Shown: positions 44,701-56,700 of the stretch, one piece after another | How positions within the stretch are numbered: the first letter of the stretch is position 1 | Layout of the letters: each line of letters starts with the position of its first letter | From: Nemopilema nomurai | Taxonomy: Eukaryota > Cnidaria > Scyphozoa > Rhizostomeae > Rhizostomatidae | Direction of reading: 5' to 3' | Assembly (NCBI GenBank): GCA_003864495.1 | Contig: ML133503.1 | Location: 124,001 to 188,000, forward strand | DNA length: 64,000 nucleotides | The notes under the pieces: model-generated | Told to the model about the DNA's origin: nothing | The model's database searches: none | Seen by the model: the letters and a program-made list of their open reading frames with translations, nothing else | Position numbers and translations under genes: made by a program

Positions 44701-47700
44701 CAAGAGCTAAAAGGCCCGTTCCATTAATTTGCAGCCAATACTCGCATAGATTGTTTGCTATTCGTGTGTCAAGTGCTTTATGGAGTAGTTTCCGCATATT
44801 CTATCTCGCCCCTCTCTCTATTAAGTGTTAAGGCTTATTGATGTGCAGTGAAATTTAAGGAACTTTTAAGGAACTTTTGGTACTAGAATCTGATGATTTG
44901 TGGTCTACGAATAAGGAACTTTTGGAACTAGGCCTTGTGGTAGGTTCCTTAATAAAAAAAAGCGTGTATTGGTACTGGGTGAGATCTTACCCGGTAAGGC
45001 CCACGAGGATATGCGCTGTGAAAATGTCAAGGAAAGGTTGGTCCAGCATTCGAATCGAACGTTGGGAGACGCTCCGTTGGGGGCGAAATTCTTGAGGGAC
45101 GGCATCGTATAGAAGGGTGGCCAATTGCTTTCAAGCTTTTTTTAGCCTAGTGCATTTGCACGCTGAACTCCTAGCCATTTACTACCAAAGCGTCTTAACC
45201 AGTCGACCAACGCGACCCTCTGGCAACAGGTAAGCTACTCCAGTGCAAAACAAGAAATCTCTATTATGAATTATATACGCGCCCCAGCCCCCCCCCCCCC
45301 CAGACTACGCAAAATGATTGACATTTTGGGTAGGTCAAGATTCAATTACAAACACTGAATTTTAAAATTTTCATATTGCAGTCGCATAGATGTTTGCAGA
45401 CTTCTTGGCCTAAGAAACTTCATGCGTAACGAAAAGTAACTCTAACCATAAAAAACCTAGTTGCATTTGACGTTCTACATAACAGCAAAATGCAAGTTGC
45501 TTTTATGTGCTTGCTATCGGATAGTCGCAAGGAATTCGTTCGAATTTTTCAAACCATGGGAAAGAATGCGGCATTTTGACTGCATGATGTTTGTTCTTTG
45601 TCATTGTTATTGTGGATCACGGATTCTAAACACAAACGTCATCGTCAACCAGCCGAACCTCGCTCCAGAAAATTCCAACGCAAACGCAAAAGTATAATTA
45701 TAGAGCCCTCCTGCCAATAAATCGTCTTCCTCTTTCCTGCAAACCGCCAATAATTATAATTTCTAGAAAAAATTCAACAAAAATAAAACAAAAAATTGGA
45801 TTTCCTACGTCCACTGGTGCTGTGAAACATATGTCACGTTCAACGTTTTTCAGTTTACAAACTATCTAGCTAGTTCAATCTGATTAAACTGGGAGTTTAA
45901 TTTGATGAAATTCAATCAGAGCCTACAGAAATACTGGAAAAATTCGTATCCGAGGAAAACTTAATTGCAATGAAAAATATCTCATGGAAAAAGGAGATAG
46001 AACGAGACGTTAGCAACAACGCTTTTAGCAGCACTAAATAGCACCTGTCGCAAGAAGCAAAGGTCACTTTCGCGAGCTCGAAAGACGCCCACGTGAGTTG
46101 GCGATATATTTGCTTGAGCCACACAATCTGTTGGTCAGTCCGTTGCTGTCCACGGGAGGAACTGGTCTCTCTCAAGGTCACGATCGAACAGTGCAGCGAG
46201 TCAAAGCAGCGAGCCAGTGAGTAGAAATTACAACATGTCTCTCATTTGACAGTCATTTGCGACTCAGGTATACAAAAGCTTCCTGGAAGTAGACCAGATT
46301 TAGCGCTGTATGCTAAAAGCATTGCGAAGCGTTGATTTCATAGGGATGATTTGCGCTCGGCAGCAGGTTAAGAATCTGAGAAGGTGATAGTTCGAGGGCG
46401 CGTAAGCAACAATACAGAGCGATCTATTTGATTCTCTAGCGGGCAAAATTCCCACAGTATCAAAAGTTGACATTGGTGTAATACGACTTGGCAGTGAAGC
46501 GATTGCTCATTTTTCGACGGATGAAGTTTTCTGGGAAATATCTAAAATCGGGTAGAAAAACGCGTACGAATACGTAAGACGGTACTGTTTTTAATTCATC
46601 TCTTGTCGTATTATGCGACAATGAAGCGAAGCTACGGAGATGGTTGTTTCTAACAAAAGAAAACTGGGCAAGAGACTCTTCCGGACAGGTTGTTAAAGAT
46701 TTGAGTTGACCTGCCAATATGTGACCTGCATTGGGACAACTCTCCTTGCGCTATTCTGACAGCCCAGCTCGAGCGATCTGCTGAAGTGCCTTATAGGTTA
46801 ACACCGCAGCACTATGAACAACAATCCTAAACGCAGTATTAACGATGCTACGGTTATGATATCTCCAGCCCTTGGTTCAAGCATGGTCTGGTCATATCTT
46901 TGACGTTTATTGCCAGCGCCAGCCGGGTTACTTTTAGCAAAAACTACTCTGATTTCTGTTTTCGATCTACAACTAGCTCATATATATTGTCAGCTTTTGG
47001 TCATTTTCCGACGTTTGCTTACTCTGATTGTCAGACGAAAAAGTACTTAAAGTAAGCGAAAATGGGTCCCGCTACTTCTAGCTATTGTGAAGTTTCGTAC
47101 CGCAAAGCACTTGCTCGTACTCTGATTTCTAAAACAGAGTCACCGCGTCACGAGTTTCGACACATTGTTGTTGACCGTTGAGTGGAACAAAAAAGACTCA
47201 TGCGCAGGCACAGCGGTCAGAGCGGTTTCTCCGGAGGTGACGCCGGGTCATGCCCGCACGTGAATTATTCTACCACATGCAGCAATAAATAATGACAGCG
47301 GCGCGGTAAAGTGCGTCGCGGCAAAGTGCGTCGCGGCAAAGTGCGTCGCGGCAAAGTGCGTCGCGGCAAAACGCTTTGTGAATCTTGATTTCCACCCAGC
47401 ATGTGACAAGCATTTCTAGACGTCTTCAGCGGAGATAATAATTCGAAAGCTAAGTCACCACAGACAGCCACATCATCTGCTTTCGCGAAAATTCGGAAAA
47501 ACTCAGTTAACAGAGGGAATCCTAAATGACTGACTGAAATGACCAAGAAAGTAATCATTTCCAAAGTATGTCAATAGCCAAAACCTGCATAAAAATGACA
47601 CGTGGATTATGCGCAAAACAGTCATCGCAGTCAGGACTACAATTGGTATAGCACATTGCTGTATCACTTCTAGTTGGTAGCATTCTTTCGCTCCCGTCGA

Positions 47701-50700
47701 AACCACCTTCTGCCATTACGGATTCGCTCTATCTAACCCCAATCGATTTAATCAAACCCTAACAATTTTCATCAGCATTTTCGTTTGAAAACACGGTATG
47801 TCACCCTCAAGCTGTAACTACTTGACGCTTTTTATCGAAACAGCAAGATGCTCTCGTCTCTTTTTGTCTTGTTTTCTCTTTGCATTCCATGTAGCCCAAC
47901 AAAGACTGTAGATAACATCACGGGTAGATGAAAGATCTTTTCGGGTCCAAATTAAGGAGACTTTCCTGATAACAACTGGATGGTTGATGAAAAGTATGCT
48001 ATTTTGTAACAGTAATAGATCAGAAAATGACAGAAAGATCAAATATTAATCAAGGCTATTACCAGAAAGCGCCGTTCGAAGATTAAAACACAAGTCGCAT
48101 TTGGGTATTTGTATCTTTGAATTACAATATCAGCTGTCTGAAATCCTACCAAATCAATAGTCCTAAAAACGTGACTTAACTATCAATTGAGCTTCACGCG
48201 GGATTAGAAATGGCGGATTTTGCTCCGCGCAAGGCAGATTTGGCCGCGTCATTTGCTATGAAAGCGGATTTCGTGGCTGACATTCATACAAACAGGTCAT
48301 TATGCAATAACTATCGTAATAAAGAAAACGAACACTCGCCGTCGGTTTGGTCCTATCGAAAAGCCTTTGCTTAACAAACAACGACGACGTGTCTAGCAGA
48401 AGGACACTCTGCAACTAAAGAAAAACAAGAAACAACAAGCAGCTTTACTTCTTTTAGATGTTTTCAACAAGCAGAAAATATTTATTTTACATTCCCTTCA
48501 ACTTTGCTATTACTAATCCTGCCTTGCCCTTCCTTGCCTTCCCACTGCCTTGCCTTGCCCTTCCTTGCCTTCCCACTGCCTTGCCTTACCTTGCCACTAC
48601 CTTGCTTTCCCACATCATTGCCTTCCCACTGCGCAGTCTCTCGACTGTGCTCTCTTTTTACTAGTCTATGCCAACACCCAAAGCTTAAATTCCTGCCATG
48701 TGCATTTCTGCCGCGTTGATACCGCCACCAAACTGGACAATTAATGCCCGTTCACTTCTGGAATTCCCCAACAAAGCTGGCTTAAAGCGAATTGTAAAGT
48801 CGATACAGAGAAACTTGTCATAATTCGCATGGGAGCAACGCTCATTGGGACAAAACGATTGAGCCGATGCTTGGATCATGCTTTGAGTTTAAATCGGCCT
48901 AAAACGGTTTATTCTGCTCAGTCAGATGTGATCCGATTTTGGGTGAACAGCATTGCCAATATCATTGCAACTATAAATAGGTTCGCTCTTATTCGTTGCT
49001 AGTCTTAACTCATGGTCGTGCCTCGTTGCTTTAGGGCGCTTTGTTGTGACAATTGTGCAGTGTTTTTCCAGTTCAACACCTTGCTTTTACAAATCACTAG
49101 GCAATAACACACATAGTATCGACACTTTCTTCGGTAAATACAAACAAGACACTTATTTTACAGCTTAATAATCTCAAAAGTCAAAACAAACAATACCGTT
49201 TTAAGATATTGTTATCATTACTGTTATTCATATAAATAAATATTGCGTAGGACGCTAAATGAACACTTGAACTTATGGGGGATTCAAAGATATCTCATTA
49301 AGACGTCTTTTCTGACGAATGGACAAATATTTGCAAGTTTTCCTACAAAACAATAATTAATCCGTGCAACCTGCTCCGTATTTCGTTTCATTTATGTGCT
49401 GTGTAAAGTGGTACTCGGCGTATCTTGAAGACAGTTACACGGTAATGTTTCATGAATCAAATTGATTCGGCTGGACTTGATCGACTACATACTAATCTTG
49501 CTATAAAACTTTAGGTGGCCTAATTAACATGCATCCTCGAAATCGTTTTCAGATGAAAATATCCTAGCCAATATAAATTTTAATTTCTTGGTCATCCAAT
49601 TCAAGGATTTCGGTTTAAAACCCCAAAGAGTTGTCTTTAAAAAACCATTATTCTCGGTCATATCATCCAGCGGTATTGGTACAATTTTACAACTGGGACA
49701 TTAAGTGATAACACGCCCATTATCGCCAGACGCGCTATACAGAAATACAAACCCAAGCGTTCGTCTTGTTTATAAAGGGGCATAAAGGAAAGGAATACTG
49801 GTAGCCTAATTCTCATCGTTACCTAATACGTTGTGTTCACAATCACACCATTGCTGGTGAAACGTATCCCTGCAGTGAAGAGTAGCATGTGCATTTTCAG
49901 ATTTCTCAAAAATGATACCCTGAAGACCATGGATAGGCTTAACGTTCCACATTGGCTCGCACTACAAATTAGCTATGGGTGAGCATAGCGGACGAATCCT
50001 GACTGGTTGTTTGTGAGATCCCCTTCTTGGGAATCGTACAGGAAATCTACTAATCACGTTGCTAGAATCAAGCTTAGGAGGCCTATTTTAATTATTCTAA
50101 CCCGCTATTCCTTAAAAAAAACCGGTGGAAAATTTGCCAGCATATTTTGGCAATATTTTTTGACTAAACTAAACTTGAATCTTAAATCTAAAAAACCTAC
50201 CGCTAACATTTGCTAGATCTTTTTCTCAGTTGAAGAATAGTAGCTATTTAATTATATTGCAAGTTTTACTGACCCCTCCCTCGACATTATCCGTCCCCTT
50301 GCTAAAATTTCTCGGTTTCTTGCAAAGATAGCCATAAATAGTGCTTAACTTTTTGGAAATTCGAAACTTCTGCATTTGCCACTGGGCTATAATTTAATAT
50401 ATGGCGACAGCATACAACTCTGTCCCAAGAAGATTGGGGTATACATTTAAAAAAGTTTAAATAAAACAATAAATGAAACAAATTTTATTTTCAAAAATTA
50501 TTGAGGCTTGTGGCGCCATGTCGCTCCATTCTCGGCAGCATGGGTGTTCATTAAAACTCTTTAACACGCCTTGACATCCCTTTTTCTCAAGCAAGACAAT
50601 ATAACCCCATAAGTTATCCTAACGCTGACGTAGCAAGGCTCTTTCCATTATAACTCTTTAACACGCCCTGACATCCCTTTTTCTCAAGCAAGACAATATA

Positions 50701-53700
50701 ACCCTCTAAGTTATCCTAACGCTGACGTAGCAAGGCTCTTTCCATTATGACTCTTTAACACGCACTGACATCCCTTTTATCTCATGCAAGACAATATAAC
50801 CCTCTAAGTCATCCTAACGCTGACGTAGCAAGACCCTTTACATTGTACTTTAACTTTTCATTGACTGAGTCGCCTTGAAAGCTGATTCTTTTGCAAACTT
50901 TGCTCATTCTTGAATCGGAAAAATAAATAAAGCAGTAGAAATGTAACATCTACTCGCTATTTCCACCAGGAATTGACCGTTTTAAATCCTTCTACAATTT
51001 GCAAGTTACGATCGCATCATTCTGTTGGTTTGTTATTGAGCAAGTCAATAAGGCTTAGAATAAAGAGAATCCACTTTGAATTCGCGCACTTTTAAAACAG
51101 TCAAGAGGCCCTGTTTTCTGGAATGTTACAAGCTAATTCCGTCATATTTTAGCATCTGGACTGTGTAGAATCCAAGTTGATGCGATTCTTTTTCATATTA
51201 GCTTATTTTTTTCAAATATTGTTTACATGACGGCTTATGTTAAAAGAAAGCAGTAAAAGCATTTGGAACTTTAGATATCTCAGTACGAATTCGAGCACCA
51301 ACTTAAAGACACTTATGTAGCTAAGGCTTTCATGTGCAAGGAAAGGAAGGAAAATGCTCCATAACTTCATTTCGTACACCAAGAACATTTTGCTTTTCCA
51401 ATAAAAAGCGAATCAAACAGTAGGCCCAAAGAACTCTAAAGTTAACTTATTGTCGTCAATAACTCAAAAACCTCAAATTGCATCGTTGTCGACAGCAAAG
51501 CCATTTTGTTCGACTCGTCAATTGACAGGCGTGACGTTAATGACACAAAAAGAGGAAAAACGAAAACTTTTTTGTTGATGTATTTATCAATAATCTGTTG
51601 AAAACTGCAGACAGGGACAGCATTGCAAGGCTGTTCGTCTTTCTTCTATCAAAAGACGACGCAGCTAATCCGTCCTGAATTATTTTCATAGACGCAGCAT
51701 TGCATTTATCCGCAAGAGCTTTTACATATTCTATAACAGTCATTCTATTACGAATTGTCATTTGTGCTTATTGTTTGGTGTTGGAAAACAACAGGCTGTT
51801 ATGTTTTCTTTCTTAAGAGATATATTCTTATTACCTTCTTTTTTTAATTCATAAGAGCCAAATAATGGAAGTTGGCTGGTGTTTCATAAAAAAGGATTCC
51901 TCAACGTCAAACAACAATAAAAATGTGCAACCGCTCATCAAATAAAGGCTTTTCGAGCTGAGAAATCGATCAGCTGATTTCCAACCGACGCCTAATCTTC
52001 ACGCCAATAGCCAGCTGAAAGGGCACAATACGAAGACTACTTGCGCCCTTCACTCTGCATGCTATGTTGAAGACTTTTTACGCGTGGTATTGCAAACAGT
52101 TGCTATGTGCTTTGCATATTAGCCTGTATTGAAGTGCTTCTTATTATCTTCCAGAGTTGCATCTACTGATGGGATACATGGAATTCCATGCAGCACGCGG
52201 TGATTCATCGCAGTGATAGCTTAGCGAAGGATCTCTGGAAGACACAGTGCTGCGAAAATTGGGAGTGCTTTGAAGAGTTTATGCTGAAGATTGGCTGGAA
52301 AATTTCTCTTTTGGATACATACACAAATTGAGTCGCTTTTATGTCATGTAGCCCAAGCGATACCGGCTTTTTTAGGAAAACTGTCAACCACTTGCTACAG
52401 GGCTACTTGAAAAATGGCGATGATGAATTCCAGCACTCTCAACTTCACGACGGCGCAAACGCAAGTCAACCTAACAGAGCTGCCGTTTCCCAAACCATCT
52501 ACCGTCTCTAGCATTTCGTACGTGGTCCTCGAGCGGAATTTCTACGCTATAATCACTCTCAACTCGATTTCGAACGTCACAGCCTTCGTTATTGACATCA
52601 TTGCCCTGATCGGTATACTGAAGGCGCAGAATTTCAGTTCAGCCACGCGCGTCTTCCTCGCCAACCTGACCATAATCGACTTGATATCTGCGCTAACACT
52701 TCAGCCATGCACAACGGCTTATCTGATACTTTGGATCAAAGGCACGCCCTTCAACCTGGTGAAGACTCTTAGCGACGTGGCCAACTACTTCCACTACGTC
52801 TTGTCAATAATGTCGTTCCTCGCCTTCGTCGCCGTCTCCGTCGACCGCTACATGCTGCTTTATCAGCCGCTTACGTACCGGAACAAGTTGAACACTAGGG
52901 TCGCTGTGGTGATAAGCACCGTTCTCAACGTTTCTGTGGTCATTTCCTACATCATTCTGGAGCACATCAGCCCGTCGGCTCTCAATAAGAACCGCAGCAT
53001 CATCATGTACGTCATCATCACGTTCCTCCTGTGCATACACACGCGGATCATGATCACCGCGATGCGAACCTACCAGAAGATCCAGCGGAGCGCGGTCGGC
53101 GGCAAGTGCCAGACCCGCCTCCGGAGAAGACGCGTCGAGATCAAGCAAGCCAGCGTCACGGTCGGCCTATTTCTCACCATCACGATCTGCTACTTGCCCG
53201 TGATCGTCGTCAAGCAGATTTCATCGTTCCAAGTCCTTGATCAGGTCATGCTTGCCATCATATCGCACTGGGCGTTCTTCCTCATGATGGCGTGTCCCAT
53301 TGCAAAACAGATCCTTCTCTGCGTCATGAACAAAGCCATTCGTGCCGCCGTCAAGCGTTGGGTTTTCCAACTGCGGGAGCCTGACTTTGTATAACGCGCT
53401 CACGCACTCTAACGCGCTCCCGCAGTCTAACGCGCTTCCGCAGTCTAACACGCTTCCGCAGTCTAACGCGCTCCCGCAGTCTAACGCGCTCCCGCAGTCT
53501 AACACAGTCTAACTCGATGTCACTAACGCAACGTGATCCACGACGTGAAACGGCGTAAAATGAAATTAACCGCTGGATCTGCAACACTAGCTGCAACTTA
53601 AACTAACTCTTTATGTCCTTGGGGTAAATGGTGAATTCAAGACGCAGTACCAATGAAGTGACACATTCAAAATAGATTTAGTCGGCGTGGAAGGCAGGAT

Positions 53701-56700
53701 TTTAAGCGTCTAAACGTCTCTTCATAATAGTAGGCAGCTCAAATGTATATTGCAAATGCAAGTGGCGATGAAAGCATTGCTGGTCCATTGAGAAGAGAAA
53801 GCAGAATCCTTGCCATGGATAGGCAGTTGCATGTAAAGAGTGTTCGTTGATATCAAATGATTGGATTGAACGGTTATCAAATGAACATGTACTAATTTAT
53901 TTGCATTTAGAAGACATTTTGTGGGATCCAATTACCGTTACTTTAAAATATCGTCTGGCACGATATGAGCACTTTATCTAGAAAACTTTTCGTTCAGATC
54001 AGTGGGTTAGAAGTATTCACTTCTTATAGAGTATTGACTGCTTCAGGGTCATTTCAACCCTTATTTCAATGCTAAATTACTTTAGACTTCTGTACATTCT
54101 CGAGTAGATGAGTCTGGGTGGAATCGAAACGGAGCGAAACGTATTCGCCATAAATATGCATATGCGTGAAAACATGATAGGATAAGCAGAAGTCCTGTTT
54201 CAAACTGGTTCAACCTGCTCGAGAAGATTTGCGTAGTGGCAGATAATGAATATGAAATGCATCAAGATCATCATGTTATCACCACGTGTGAAGTTGGTCG
54301 AAGGACAGCAGGTGTTCGCGAGCGATGTCTTTCTTCTTTCTTCCGAACTTCGAACTCTGGGGATAAGAACGTCAGTGAGAGTTCGCCGCTATTCCTAGAT
54401 TTTACCGTAAAGAAAAGCACCATACCTAGGTGGCAACTGCTACAATCAACTCCCCGTTAATATCATTTATGCACATTCAATTAAGTATTGTACCCCATTA
54501 TGGGATCTGAAAGAGCTCAAGCCCTTGCCTTCGCAGAGGAATGGCGAACGAACTGTCGTAAAACAAGCGTCCATGGCTGCTATAGGCCTGACGCAAATCT
54601 GTTCTGCAATCATTCGGAATTATTCGATTTCAGTTCGTTACGATGTTGCAGTTCGTTACGATGTTGTAGTTTGTTACGATGCTGCCGTTAGTTACGATGC
54701 TGCAGTTCGTTACGATGTTGTAGTTTGTTACGATGTTGTAGTTTGTTACGATGCTGCAGTTCGTTACGATGTAGTAGTTTGTTACGATGTTGCAGTTCGT
54801 TACGATGCTGCAGTTTGTTACGATTAAATTCTATGTGGTAGATTCGATGTGTAAGCATTGAAGTTTGGATGCAAACCAGAAGCGTTCAGAGACGAAAACA
54901 ACGCCAGCTATCTTATACAACGCATACTAGACTTTGATTAAAGTTCAAACAGTTTGATGCTTGTTGTTTGAAATGTAAATAAAAAAGCGAGCAGGATTCT
55001 GCATCTATGTTGAAATTCGGAAACTAAACCTGTAAATATCGTAAAATTAAATTCTAACAAAATTTCGCCAGGTGCCCTAAGAGGCTTACTTTATCAGGTA
55101 TAAGAACAATTTCTTTTGTCTTGTTGGGTGGTTGTATTAAAAATTCTGAATGAAAAATTACTAACAGTTGAGTCTATAACGTCTTTCATTCTATTATAAA
55201 TCTTAAGCAATAAAAACAATACCATCAAAGCGGACACACCCGTACTTATAACAACGGACATTGATGAACGTGTTGTGACTGTTGTTCCTTAGGACCAAGC
55301 ATCTACTGTCAATCAAACACTAGATGGATATGGATAAAGATTACATTTCAGCCATGACATAAGCAATTCATAGTAGCCAAGTCGAACCGACTATCTAAAA
55401 CCGACGAATTTGAAGTCACATTCGACAGATTTTCACAAAACTAAGTTTGAATATCTTCCGCACCACAACAACAACCCTAGGGGCTAGGTAAACAACAGCA
55501 ACAGACAAGAGCAACAACAACGATGAAATATGAGCTAGATTGCTCATATTGGGAGGGCCGTGGTCACTGTAACATTGTAGTATGAAAGAGAAAGCATATT
55601 AGAACTTTTTATCCTTTAAGGTCGGATTGCCTCTACCATTAAAATCAAGGGTGAAAAACGATTTTTTTTAATTTCAAATATTCAACCAGTCTACAACAAT
55701 GCCATGAAGCTTTCAAAGAAATATTGCATAAGAATTTTGCTATTGCGTGTGCGGTTCGCACAAAGAGTAACGAAGAGAAAGTAAGGCTTTCTGTTCAAAC
55801 ATATTGCACCTGCTACAAGTGTCGCAGCTTCATGAATCAAAAGGAACGCTGTTATACCATTGTTTAATAGTTGACACTTTGCAAGTAATAATGACGTTGT
55901 TTCAAAACAATAATGTATTCACCAAGAGCTGTGTCTACGTCTTCTAGATAGAGGGGCTTGAAAGAATTATTGAGAATGTGTAGCACGCTTAAGAGTTTTC
56001 TAAATCATCTAAATCCAGGTCACCTGACTTGGACAAATGTATTTAGATATAGACAAGAATTGTGTAGCCATTATGAAGAAAAAAATAACCCAAAAATAAA
56101 TTAACTTAAGTTCAAGCGAGAGAAATGATTCGTCGATCCAAATAACATCGCTAAGCCCTGATTTGATACTTCGATCCCAGGTTAGGTTACGAACTTTTGC
56201 AAAGCAATTTCCCAATGCAACAGGGGCAACTCAAACATAGAAACAGAGCAAAATTTCTTCCCAAATGTATGGGCAGGATCCATCCTTTATAATGGGCAGA
56301 CTAGTGTTACTTGCGAAGAGTTGGTGGAATATAATATCAGAAATATTAATTTCCCAGCGATAAAATAGAGCTATTTGTCATTGTGTCGCCACTGAGTTCG
56401 ACCTTCCCTAAAACGGGCGACTTATCTGTAGCAATGATAGGATGGAGAAAATATTACGATTTACAAATATCAACAACCAGTACTCCTGAGCAGAGGCCCA
56501 CTTACAAGGTCATCGCCACCCGTATTCACCTAGCCCTCGCCAACGTCACGTGATATTCGAGCCAACCAAACAAAACTTCATGGGCAAAACTTCTAGCCAA
56601 ACTGGGAGTACAACATGTCATACAACACCAAGTGTCACACGATCTGTTGATGATCTTCAAATATTTCTGTGACAATTTTTTGGCCGACTTTGTCATAAGA

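Noticed and set aside
52804..53505. ORFs overlapping the plus-strand GPCR on the other strand or frame
   Set aside because: Shadows of the GC-rich GPCR coding sequence and of the 18-bp array.
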